A stretch of DNA of 64,000 bases from Pseudomonas vlassakiae (GTDB taxonomy: Bacteria > Pseudomonadota > Gammaproteobacteria > Pseudomonadales > Pseudomonadaceae), in NCBI RefSeq assembly GCF_014269035.2, contig NZ_JABWRP020000002.1, positions 124,001 through 188,000 of the forward strand, given 5' to 3'. A program made the position numbers and the translations under genes. This document shows, piece by piece, positions 1 through 7,734 of the stretch. The notes beneath the pieces are model-generated. The model did no database searches. It had not been told where the DNA came from and saw nothing but the letters and a program-made list of their open reading frames with translations. Within the stretch, counting starts at the first letter, position 1; every line of letters begins with the position of its first letter.

Positions 1-1197
1 GGAGCTGTCCATCTCGCCGCGCACGTCCACGTACAGCAGCGAGCCGCAGTACAGCGCGCGACGTGTCGGTTCCAGCTCGTCGATGATCTGCATGGCGCGG
101 ATTTTCGGTGCGCCGGTGATCGAACCACCCGGGAAGCTGTCGCCGATCAGGTCAAGGGCGTCCTTGTCGCGGGCCAGCCGGCCGGTGACGCTACTGACCA
201 GGTGATGGACGTTGGGGTAGCTTTCCAGGCTGAACAGCTCCGGCACCTTCACCGAGCCGATTTCGCACGTGCGGCCCAGGTCGTTGCGCAGCAAGTCGAC
301 GATCATCAGGTTTTCCGAACGATCCTTGGCGCTGTGGCGCAGCTCCTCGGCATTGCGGGCGTCCTCGGCGGGGTCGGCCGAACGCGGGCGGGTGCCCTTG
401 ATCGGGCGGGTTTCCACCTGGCCCCGGCCGACACGGATGAAGCGTTCCGGGGAGAAGCTCAGCAGCGCACTGCCATCAGCCAGTTGCTGGTAACCGGAAA
501 ATGGCGTCGGGCAGGCTTTGCGCAACGCCTGGTAGGCTTGCCACGGGTCACCCTGGCAAGGGGCGCGGAAGCGCTGGGTGAGGTTGATCTGGTAGCAGTC
601 GCCTGCCTGGATGTAGCGCTGCACCTGGTCGAAGGCGGCCTTGTACTGTTCCGGCTGCAGGTCACCCTGCATGGGCGCGAGCAGCTGGAAATCACCGCAC
701 GTCGAAGTGTCGACAGTCTCGAACAGCGCCGCCAGGCGAGCCCGCTCTTCTGGCGCCAGGCTCGGGTGGAACACCAGCTGGCTGGTGCCAAGCTGGTGGT
801 CGGTCAGCAGTGCCCAGGCGTACAGGCCCAGCTGCGAATCGGCCAGGCCCAGGTCGTCAGTCGACAGCTGCGGCAGCTGTTCCAGGCGGCGGCCGAAGTC
901 GTAGCTCAGGTAGCCGATCAGGCCGCCGACGAAGGGCAGTTCGATGCCGGCGGGCAGCTGTGCTTCACCCAGTTGTGCCAGGCTGGCGCGCAGGCGTTCA
1001 AGGAAGGCGCGGCCATCCTCGTCGGGCTGGGCCTGCAGGTGCTGCACGGGCCAGGCGCTGAGCAGGTCGAAGCGGCCGCGTTCGGCGCCGGGGCGGGCGC
1101 TGTCGAGCAGGATCGCGCCGGGGGCCTGGCGCAGGCGGGCGAAATAGGCAGCGGGGTCAGGCTGGTAGGGCAGGGGGTGGAGCGTACAGGTCGGCAT
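1..1197 (-). CDS. pabB: Aminodeoxychorismate synthase component I (PabB), 3' end beyond window
   Basis: Joins ammonia from PabA to chorismate to give 4-amino-4-deoxychorismate in folate synthesis. The first 399 codons are visible and the C-terminus runs off the left edge. Visible family motifs are PIKGTRPR (the Lys variant typical of PabB rather than the Ala of anthranilate synthase), LLRNDLGR, SSVTGRL and the chorismate-binding PGGSITGAPK. The N-terminal part (GGLIGYLSYDFGRRLEQLP) is the Trp-binding-like TrpE fold. The start ATG at 1197 gives MPTCTLHPLPYQ, as expected for the family; no strong ribosome site precedes it. The downstream partner cannot be seen. Identification is firm. Confidence 0.95.
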   Translation of the reverse strand, partial: MPTCTLHPLPYQPDPAAYFARLRQAPGAILLDSARPGAERGRFDLLSAWPVQHLQAQPDEDGRAFLERLRASLAQLGEAQLPAGIELPFVGGLIGYLSYDFGRRLEQLPQLSTDDLGLADSQLGLYAWALLTDHQLGTSQLVFHPSLAPEERARLAALFETVDTSTCGDFQLLAPMQGDLQPEQYKAAFDQVQRYIQAGDCYQINLTQRFRAPCQGDPWQAYQALRKACPTPFSGYQQLADGSALLSFSPERFIRVGRGQVETRPIKGTRPRSADPAEDARNAEELRHSAKDRSENLMIVDLLRNDLGRTCEIGSVKVPELFSLESYPNVHHLVSSVTGRLARDKDALDLIGDSFPGGSITGAPKIRAMQIIDELEPTRRALYCGSLLYVDVRGEMDSS

Positions 1198-1262
1198 CAG
1201 TGTGGACGGCGATGAAAAAGCAAGGAGGGCGATTGTAGACCTGTGCAGGAAAAGCGCCTAGC

Positions 1263-1406
1263 CCTGTAGGAGCGGGCTTGCCCGCGATAATCGGCGAAGC
1301 CGGTGCCATCCACTGCGGTGGCTGCTTCTCGGGTAAACCCGCTCCCACAGGGAGCGCAGGCCCTGAGGGCAGTGCGGTACCTGTGGGAGCCGGCTTGCCG
1401 GCGGGG
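1263..1406. repeat. REP-type palindromes between pabB and the ATP-grasp gene
   Basis: Two inverted REP units (GGAGCGGGCTTGCCCGCG at the left and its divergent mirror ending CCCGCTCCCACAGG) span 1263-1352. A third single unit with a GCCGGCTTGCCGGC core lies at 1381-1406. They fill most of the 222-bp gap. Such elements are common in P. putida-group intergenic DNA and can act as transcript-end or gyrase sites; no promoter is obvious among them. Confidence 0.8.
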
Positions 1407-1419
1407 AGGCCCTTGAGGG

Positions 1420-2400
1420 TCAGCGCGGATGCACGTGCCCGAACAGGTTCTGGGCCACCCGCACACGCTGCTCGGCGTCTTCGGTAATGCCGTCCTTGGC
1501 CAGCGCTTCGATGTGCGCTTCGATGGCATGGGTACGCTGGGTCAGCCCGGTGTCGTTGGCGATCTGGATGTTCAGGCCAGGGCGGGCGTTGAGTTCGAGA
1601 ATCAGCGGCCCCTTGTCCTGGTCCAGCACCATGTCCACGCCGATATAGCCCAGCCCGCACAGCTCATAGCAGCCGGCGGCCAGTTTCATGAAGCCGTCCC
1701 AGTTCGGCAGCTGTACGCCGTCCACCGCGTTGGTGGTGTCGGGGTGCTTGCTGATGATGTTGTTCAGCCAGGTGCCGCGCAGGGTCACGCCGGTGGCCAG
1801 GTCGACACCCACACCGATGGCGCCCTGGTGCAGGTTGGCCTTGCCGCCGGACTGGCGGGTCGGCAGGCGCAGCATGGCCATCACCGGGTAGCCCATCAGC
1901 ACGATGATGCGGATGTCCGGCACACCCTCGTAGCTGATGCTCTTGAAGATCTGGTCGGGGGTCACCCGATACTCGATCAGCGCCCGGTCTCGGTGGCCGC
2001 CAAGCGAGTACAGCCCGGTGAGGATGCTCGACACCTGGTGCTCGATTTCCTCGTGGCTGATGATCTTGCCCGACACCGTGCGGTAGCGGTCCTCGAAGCG
2101 GTCGGCGATCACCAGGATGCCGTCACCGCCAGCGCCTTGCGCTGGCTTGATGACGAAGTCGTTGCGCCCGCCGATGATCTCGTGAAGCTTTTCGATCTGC
2201 TTTTCGGTCTCGATGATGCCGTACATTTCCGGCACATGGATGCCGGCTGCGAGCGCGCGCTCCTTGGTGATGATCTTGTCGTCGACGATCGGGTACAAGT
2301 GCCGCTTGTTGTACTTCAGCACGTAGTCCGCGTTGCGCCGGTTGATCCCCATGATGCCCCGGGCCTCCAGGGCTTTCCATGTCTTGATCAGGCCAAACAT
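1420..2400 (-). CDS. Alpha-L-glutamate ligase-like protein (RimK-related, ATP-grasp)
   Basis: 326 residues of ATP-grasp fold related to RimK, which adds glutamate to protein or peptide carboxyls. FVIKPAQGAGGDG (residues 82-94) is the nucleotide-binding lysine/Gly-rich loop and ELNARPG (269-275) is the metal-binding strand. The natural substrate of this subfamily is not known to me. Its start ATG at 2400 shares a base with the stop of the upstream membrane-protein gene, so the two are translationally coupled. The gene always seems to travel with an inactive-transglutaminase 7-TM protein and a retropepsin-like protease, as here; this suggests a peptide- or cell-envelope-modifying system, possibly linked to osmotic stress. 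Family call is firm, role is inference. Confidence 0.88.
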   Translation of the reverse strand: MFGLIKTWKALEARGIMGINRRNADYVLKYNKRHLYPIVDDKIITKERALAAGIHVPEMYGIIETEKQIEKLHEIIGGRNDFVIKPAQGAGGDGILVIADRFEDRYRTVSGKIISHEEIEHQVSSILTGLYSLGGHRDRALIEYRVTPDQIFKSISYEGVPDIRIIVLMGYPVMAMLRLPTRQSGGKANLHQGAIGVGVDLATGVTLRGTWLNNIISKHPDTTNAVDGVQLPNWDGFMKLAAGCYELCGLGYIGVDMVLDQDKGPLILELNARPGLNIQIANDTGLTQRTHAIEAHIEALAKDGITEDAEQRVRVAQNLFGHVHPR

Positions 2401-3935
2401 CAGGCGTCAGCCTTCTTCAGGAATGCCTTGAAACGCACCAGCTCGGTCAGGCGGTAGCCGCGGTAGCGACCCATCGCCAGCATGAAGCCCACCAGGATCA
2501 ACAACACGGCCGGGAAGGTGAAGACGAAGTACACCAGCTCCGGCACCATCATCAGCAAGTGCGCCAGGGAGGCGGCGAACAGGGTGCCGATCGCCACTTT
2601 CATGGCATGGCCACCGCCGCGCTCTTCCCAGGTGATCGACAGGCGCTCGATGGTCATGGTCAGGATCACCATCGGGAACAGCGCCACCGACAGGCCGCGC
2701 TCCAGGCCCAGCTTGTGGCTGAACAGGCTGATGGCGGCGATCAACACCACGACAAAGGTCAGCACCACCGACAGGCGCGGCAGCATCTGCAGCTTCAGGT
2801 GTTCCAGGTACGAACGTAGCGACAGGCCCAGGGCGGTGATCACCGTAAACAGCATGATGCCGAAGCCCAGCTGGGTCTCACGGAAGGCCAGGGCGATCAG
2901 CACCGGGGTAAAGGTACCCAGGGTCTGGATGCCGATCAGGTTGCGCAGGATCAGGATCACCAGCACGCCGATCGGGATCATGACCATGATCATGAAGGTC
3001 TGCTGGGTCTGCAGCGGCAAGCCGTACAGCGAGTATTCGAGGAAGTCGGCGTCGGTGTTCTCGTCAGTCAGCTTGGCCAGGCGGATGGCGTTCATCTCGC
3101 TGTTGTTCATGCTGAAGGTGACGTTGGCTTTCTTGCCGCCATCGACGGTGATCAGGTTGTCATCCCCGGTCCACCACAGCAGGCGGTCGGCCGGCAGGCC
3201 CTGTTCGCCGGTGTCCGGGTTGAAGTACAGCCAGTCGTTGCCGTTGAAGCTGCGCAGCCACAGCTCCGGGGTCTGGGGCGTATCGGCAACCAGCCGGATG
3301 GTGTGGACCTTTTCCATCGGCACATGGGCGATCGACAGCAGCAGGTCGATGACCTGGGCCTTCTTCATCGGCGAGGTGTCACCGGCCAGCAGCAGCTTGA
3401 CGTTGTCGTCGTTGAGGTTGTTGACCCGCTTGATGGTCTCGCTGACAAAGGTCTCGACGTCGGCCGAGTGCTGGCGGATAGGGGCCATCAGGGCTTCGGC
3501 GGCGATTTTTTCCGGGCCTTCGATGGCCAGGCTGTCACGGAAGGTCGGGCCTTTGATGGCGGACTTTTCGTTGCTGTAGCGCTTGGTCAGCACCAGCCGG
3601 TAGTACAGGGTCTGATTACCGCTGACACGGCGCGCTGACCAGGTCACCTTGCGGTTGCCGTCGGCGCGGTTGACGCTCACCCCATAGTTGTTGGAGATGA
3701 AGCTCTCGTTGAGGCTGACGTAGTCGCGGTTCAGCGGCGGCACGAACATCTGGATCTTGACCGGGTCCTTGGAGCTGGCGACGAACTCGACCTTGGCGTC
3801 GATGTTCCACAGGTCATCGGTCTCGTCTTCGGTCACCGGGATGCCGAGCACGAAGATCTGATAGGCCGTGACCGCCACGCCGAGCAACACCAGCACGGTG
3901 ATCAGGACTTTCAGATGGAGGGTAAGAGAGCGCAT
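2400..3935 (-). CDS. Inactive transglutaminase-like domain protein with seven C-terminal membrane helices
   Basis: 511 residues. An N-terminal membrane helix (about 9-30, VLITVLVLLGVAVTAYQIF) leads into a roughly 270-residue extracytoplasmic region resembling a transglutaminase fold without its catalytic triad. A block of hydrophobic helices follows from about residue 315 to 495 (for example QQTFMIMVMIPIGVLVILIL and the following segments). This is the architecture annotated as 7TM fused to an inactive transglutaminase. It sits between the protease gene (5 bp upstream) and the ATP-grasp gene (1-base overlap) in one operon. A sensing or scaffold role at the inner membrane is plausible but unproven. 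Confidence 0.85.
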   Translation of the reverse strand: MRSLTLHLKVLITVLVLLGVAVTAYQIFVLGIPVTEDETDDLWNIDAKVEFVASSKDPVKIQMFVPPLNRDYVSLNESFISNNYGVSVNRADGNRKVTWSARRVSGNQTLYYRLVLTKRYSNEKSAIKGPTFRDSLAIEGPEKIAAEALMAPIRQHSADVETFVSETIKRVNNLNDDNVKLLLAGDTSPMKKAQVIDLLLSIAHVPMEKVHTIRLVADTPQTPELWLRSFNGNDWLYFNPDTGEQGLPADRLLWWTGDDNLITVDGGKKANVTFSMNNSEMNAIRLAKLTDENTDADFLEYSLYGLPLQTQQTFMIMVMIPIGVLVILILRNLIGIQTLGTFTPVLIALAFRETQLGFGIMLFTVITALGLSLRSYLEHLKLQMLPRLSVVLTFVVVLIAAISLFSHKLGLERGLSVALFPMVILTMTIERLSITWEERGGGHAMKVAIGTLFAASLAHLLMMVPELVYFVFTFPAVLLILVGFMLAMGRYRGYRLTELVRFKAFLKKADA

Positions 3936-3940
3936 CGGGA

Positions 3941-4477
3941 TTACTCTGCTTTGGTAGCGTCGGTGGCACAGGCAGGTTTGCCGGCCGCGTATTTAAGGCT
4001 TGGGTCGACCAGCGCGTCGAAGTGCTTGAGCGCCTCGGAGCCGATCAGCAACGGGAACTGGAAGGCGCTGCGGTCGGTGAGGTTGACTTCGATGGTGCGC
4101 CGGGCCTGGCCCATGCAGATTTCCAGTTCGATGACCGGGCGGGCGGTGTAGGCCTTGCCGGATTCCGCATCATAGTCGCCGGCGCGGCGTTTGATCTTGC
4201 TCACGCGGGCCAGGGGGCGCTCGATGGGGTGCGAATGGGCGGCGTCGATGGCCAGGTAGAAGCGCACCCAGCTTTCGCCGTTGCGCTTGAAGCGTTTGAT
4301 GTCACGGGCACTGAGCGACGCAGTCTTGGCCCCGGTGTCGAGCTTGGCGGCCACTTCCAGGTCGAGGTCGCCAAGCCGGGCGTATTCGTTCAGACCGTAC
4401 ACGGTCTTGCCCGCCGCCTGGCCAAGGGCCGGCAGCAGGGTGAGGCATAACAGCAATAATACGGGTGTAAGTCTCAT
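3941..4477 (-). CDS. Retropepsin-like aspartic protease (ATP-dependent zinc protease/RimB-like family)
   Basis: 178 residues from ATG 4477, chosen because MRLTPVLLLLCLTLLPALGQA is a good signal peptide; an upstream in-frame ATG at 4555 would bury it. After cleavage the protein is a single small retropepsin-like domain with the active-site AKLDTGAKTASL (DTG at 47-49). Older annotations call this family ATP-dependent zinc protease; the DTG motif supports an aspartic protease instead. First gene of the three-gene unit with the 7TM/transglutaminase-like and ATP-grasp genes. I recall such sets being named rlo (RimB-like operon), but give no symbol because I cannot verify it. Confidence 0.82.
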   Translation of the reverse strand: MRLTPVLLLLCLTLLPALGQAAGKTVYGLNEYARLGDLDLEVAAKLDTGAKTASLSARDIKRFKRNGESWVRFYLAIDAAHSHPIERPLARVSKIKRRAGDYDAESGKAYTARPVIELEICMGQARRTIEVNLTDRSAFQFPLLIGSEALKHFDALVDPSLKYAAGKPACATDATKAE

Positions 4478-4691
4478 AGTCCTGGCGCGATGCTGAGCTG
4501 TGCAGGGTGCGGGGCAAAGGTGACTGGCAACGGCAGCACAAGCTTCCTCGTTCATCTGTCAACAACATGAATTGATGACAAATACACTATCGATACCCCC
4601 TTGGAGGCGCGGCATTCTATCACGCCGACGTCTTGACGCCAGCGTGAAGCGATCTGACAACGCCATCACTGGGTAAGTTCGTTCTTAGACG

Positions 4692-4703
4692 ATTGTCGAC
4701 AAT
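4692..4703. promoter_or_regulatory. Palindromic operator ATTGTCGACAAT, probable GntR site
   Basis: A perfect 12-bp palindrome, ATTGTCGACAAT, lies 74 bp upstream of the GntR start. The same core recurs at 4767-4776 (TGTCGACAAT) directly against the start codon. Two copies of one rare palindrome around a GntR gene that heads the prp operon argue for autoregulated control of the operon. I recall TTGTCGACAA as the motif given for the GntR-type propionate regulator of pseudomonads. Confidence 0.75.
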
Positions 4704-4766
4704 GTTGATTTTGTCTTTGACTGCGGGCCGCTGATTCGCTAGTTTCTGCTCAAGTGATTAGCAAGG

Positions 4767-4776
4767 TGTCGACAAT
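4767..4776. promoter_or_regulatory. Second GntR operator, abutting the start codon
   Basis: TGTCGACAAT ends at the base before the ATG at 4777. The likely ribosome site AAGG (4763-4766) touches the operator, so a bound repressor would cover both promoter-proximal DNA and the translation start region. Confidence 0.65.
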
Positions 4777-5493
4777 ATGCTGGACATCACCACCCCAAGC
4801 CCTGCTGAAGCAGACGAAACGGAAACCTTGTCCGAGAATGTCTTCCGGCGTATCCAGGCGGCGATCGTCAAGGGCGACATTGCCCCCGGCAGCAAGATCT
4901 CCGAGCCCGAGCTGGCACGCACCTATGGCATCAGCCGCGGCCCGCTGCGCGAGGCCATCCATCGGCTGGAGGGGCAGCGCCTGCTGGTGCGGGTACCGCA
5001 TGTCGGCGCGCGGGTGGTTTCGCTCAACCACGCCGAACTGATCGAGCTGTACGAAATCCGCGAGTCGCTGGAAGGCATGGCCTGCCGCCTGGCAGCCGAG
5101 CGCATGAGCCAGGCCGACATCGACGAGCTGCGCCGGGTGCTCGATACCCATGAGCGCGATGCCGCGTTCCAGGCCGGGCTTGGCTACTACCAGCAGGAAG
5201 GCGACTACGACTTCCATTACCGCATCATCCAGGGCAGCGGCAACCAGACCCTGGTCAAGATGCTCTGCGGCGAGCTGTATCAACTGGTACGCATGTACCG
5301 CATTCAGTTTTCCGCCACGCCCAATCGGCCGCGCCAGGCCTTTGCCGAACACCACCGCATTCTCGATGCCATTGCCGACCGTGACGGCGAACTGGCCGAA
5401 CTCCTGATGCGCCGCCATATCGGCGCGTCCAAGCGCAACATCGAGCGTCACTATCTGGACGCCAACAACAACAGCCCACGAGGTGAGAAATGA
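4777..5493 (+). CDS. GntR/FCD-family regulator of the 2-methylcitrate operon
   Basis: 238 residues. The N-terminal winged helix-turn-helix (about 20-85) contains [20 protein letters not shown], the GntR recognition region. The C-terminal FCD ligand domain (about 95-225) keeps the metal/ligand histidines in [18 protein letters not shown] and MRRHIGASK. It heads the prp operon and its stop overlaps the prpB start as ATGA, so it is co-translated with prpB. The likely effector is 2-methylcitrate or a related intermediate (inference). Two operator palindromes upstream suggest autorepression. Confidence 0.9.
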   Translation: MLDITTPSPAEADETETLSENVFRRIQAAIVKGDIAPGSKISEPELARTYGISRGPLREAIHRLEGQRLLVRVPHVGARVVSLNHAELIELYEIRESLEGMACRLAAERMSQADIDELRRVLDTHERDAAFQAGLGYYQQEGDYDFHYRIIQGSGNQTLVKMLCGELYQLVRMYRIQFSATPNRPRQAFAEHHRILDAIADRDGELAELLMRRHIGASKRNIERHYLDANNNSPRGEK

Positions 5494-6380
5494 CTGTGAA
5501 CAGCACCCCCGGTCAGCGTTTCCGCGACGCCGTTGCCGCCGAACACCCGCTGCAAGTGGTTGGCGCGATCAACGCCAACCATGCACTGCTGGCCAAGCGT
5601 GCCGGTTTCAAAGCCATCTACCTGTCGGGTGGCGGTGTTGCTGCCGGCTCCCTGGGCCTGCCTGACCTGGGCATCAGCGGCCTGGATGATGTGCTGACCG
5701 ATGTGCGCCGCATCACCGATGTCTGCGACGTGCCCTTGCTGGTGGATGTCGACACCGGTTTCGGCGCTTCGGCCTTCAACGTCGCCCGCACCGTGCGTTC
5801 GATGTGCAAGTTCGGCGCTGCGGCCATCCACATCGAGGACCAGGTTGGCGCCAAACGCTGCGGCCACCGCCCGAACAAAGAAATCGTCAGCCAGCAGGAG
5901 ATGGTCGACCGCATCAAGGCGGCAGTGGATGCCCGCACCGATCACTGCTTCGTGATCATGGCGCGCACCGACGCCCTGGCGGTGGAAGGTCTGAACGCCG
6001 CCCTGGACCGGGCTGCTGCCTGCATCGAGGCCGGCGCCGACATGATCTTCCCGGAAGCCATCACCGAACTGTCGATGTACAAGACCTTCGCCGACCGCGT
6101 GCAGGCACCGATCCTGGCCAACATCACCGAGTTTGGCGCCACACCGCTGTACACCACCGAAGAACTGGCCTCGGTCGACGTGTCGCTGGTGCTGTACCCG
6201 CTGTCGGCGTTCCGGGCCATGAACAAGGCGGCTGAAAACGTCTATACCGCACTGCGCCGCGACGGTACCCAGAAGAACGTGATCGACACCATGCAGACCC
6301 GCATGGAGCTTTACGACGCCATTGGCTACTACGCTTTCGAGCAGAGCCTCGACGCGCTGTTTGCCCAGAAGAAAGGTTGA
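5490..6380 (+). CDS. prpB: 2-methylisocitrate lyase
   Basis: 296 residues. Cleaves 2-methylisocitrate to pyruvate and succinate, the last step of the 2-methylcitrate cycle. Family marks are [10 protein letters not shown] (Mg2+-binding Asp region, 84-93), IHIEDQV and the catalytic KRCGH loop (122-126, nucleophilic Cys124) typical of the isocitrate lyase/PEP mutase superfamily. Length agrees with PrpB (about 295). The start overlaps the GntR stop by four bases. First enzyme gene of the operon. Confidence 0.97.
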   Translation: MTVNSTPGQRFRDAVAAEHPLQVVGAINANHALLAKRAGFKAIYLSGGGVAAGSLGLPDLGISGLDDVLTDVRRITDVCDVPLLVDVDTGFGASAFNVARTVRSMCKFGAAAIHIEDQVGAKRCGHRPNKEIVSQQEMVDRIKAAVDARTDHCFVIMARTDALAVEGLNAALDRAAACIEAGADMIFPEAITELSMYKTFADRVQAPILANITEFGATPLYTTEELASVDVSLVLYPLSAFRAMNKAAENVYTALRRDGTQKNVIDTMQTRMELYDAIGYYAFEQSLDALFAQKKG

Positions 6381-6441
6381 GCGCACCGCTCCCGAATCAG
6401 CCAGATCGCTTCCATAACAAGTTCAAGAAAGGAGAAACACC

Positions 6442-7569
6442 ATGGCCGAAGCAAAAGTACTCAGTGGCGCTGGCCTGCGCGGCCAGGTGGCCGGCCAGAC
6501 TGCGCTGTCGACCGTGGGCCAGGCCGGCGCCGGCCTGACCTACCGTGGCTACGACGTCCGTGACCTGGCCGCCGGTGCCGAGTTCGAGGAAGTCGCCTAC
6601 CTGCTGCTGTACGGCGAGCTGCCGAGCAAGGCGGAGCTGGCCGACTACAAACGCAAGCTCAAGGGCCTGCGTGACCTGCCACAGGCGCTGAAAGAGGTGC
6701 TCGAACGCATCCCCCGCGACGCCCATCCGATGGATGTGATGCGCACCGGTTGCTCGGTGCTCGGCACCCTGGAGCCGGAGCTGACCTTCGACGCCCAGCG
6801 CGAGAAGACCGACCGCCTGCTGGCGCTGTTCCCTGCGGTGATGTGCTACTGGTACCGCTTCACCCACCATGGCGTGCGCATCGACTGCACCAGCGACGAA
6901 GACACCCTCGGCGGCCACTTCCTGCACCTGCTGCATGGCAAGAAGCCAAGCGAGCTGCACGTCAAGGTGATGAACGTGTCGCTGATCCTCTACGCCGAGC
7001 ATGAGTTCAATGCCTCGACCTTCACTGCGCGGGTTTGCGCGTCGACCCTGTCCGACCTGTACTCCTGCGTCACCGCCGCCATCGGCTCGCTGCGCGGCCC
7101 GCTGCACGGTGGTGCCAACGAAGCGGCGATGGAGTTGATCGAGCGCTTCCAGAGCCCGCAGGAGGCCACCGCCGAACTGCTGCGCATGCTCGAGCGCAAG
7201 GACAAGATCATGGGCTTCGGCCACGCGATCTACAAAGAGTCCGACCCGCGCAACGAGGTGATCAAGGGCTGGTCGAAGCAGCTTGCCGACCAGGTCGGTG
7301 ACACGGTCCTGTACCCGGTCTCCGAAGCCATCGACAAGACCATGTGGGAGCAGAAGCGCCTGTTCCCCAACGCCGACTTCTACCATGCCTCGGCGTACCA
7401 CTTCATGGGCATCCCGACCAAGCTGTTCACCCCGATCTTCGTCTGCTCGCGTCTGACCGGCTGGGCCGCGCACGTGTTCGAACAGCGCGCCAACAACCGC
7501 ATCATCCGCCCGAGCGCCGAGTATGTCGGCGTCGAACAGCGCCAGTTCGTACCGATCGAGCAGCGCTGA
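6442..7569 (+). CDS. prpC: 2-methylcitrate synthase
   Basis: 375 residues of the short bacterial citrate synthase class. Condenses propionyl-CoA with oxaloacetate. The signature IMGFGHAIYKESDPRN, the active-site histidine region GPLHGGANE, the Asp-containing NADFYHASAYHF and the C-terminal FTPIFVCSRLTGWAAH are all present. A clear AAAGGAG ribosome site (around 6428-6434) precedes ATG 6442. It follows prpB by 61 bp and is followed by a 30-bp-arm palindrome before acnD. Confidence 0.96.
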   Translation: MAEAKVLSGAGLRGQVAGQTALSTVGQAGAGLTYRGYDVRDLAAGAEFEEVAYLLLYGELPSKAELADYKRKLKGLRDLPQALKEVLERIPRDAHPMDVMRTGCSVLGTLEPELTFDAQREKTDRLLALFPAVMCYWYRFTHHGVRIDCTSDEDTLGGHFLHLLHGKKPSELHVKVMNVSLILYAEHEFNASTFTARVCASTLSDLYSCVTAAIGSLRGPLHGGANEAAMELIERFQSPQEATAELLRMLERKDKIMGFGHAIYKESDPRNEVIKGWSKQLADQVGDTVLYPVSEAIDKTMWEQKRLFPNADFYHASAYHFMGIPTKLFTPIFVCSRLTGWAAHVFEQRANNRIIRPSAEYVGVEQRQFVPIEQR

Positions 7570-7597
7570 ACCCTAGAGTGCCGGGGCTGCTGCACAG

Positions 7598-7671
7598 CCC
7601 TTTCGCGACGCAAGGCCGCTCCCACAGGTGCGGCGCAGTCCCTGTGGGAGCGGCCTTGCGTCGCGAAAGGG
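7598..7671. repeat. Perfect 30-bp inverted repeat (REP pair) inside the prp operon
   Basis: Arms 7598-7627 and 7642-7671 are exact reverse complements with a 14-base spacer; they contain the AAGGCCGCTCCCACAG REP core. In RNA this forms a very stable hairpin between prpC and acnD. It has no U-tract, so it is more likely a stability or partial-termination element than a full terminator. Confidence 0.9.
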
Positions 7672-7734
7672 GCGCGCAGCGCCCCCAAGGGCCAGACCTG
7701 CACACCCGAATACCGTGACCGAGCCTGATAACGT

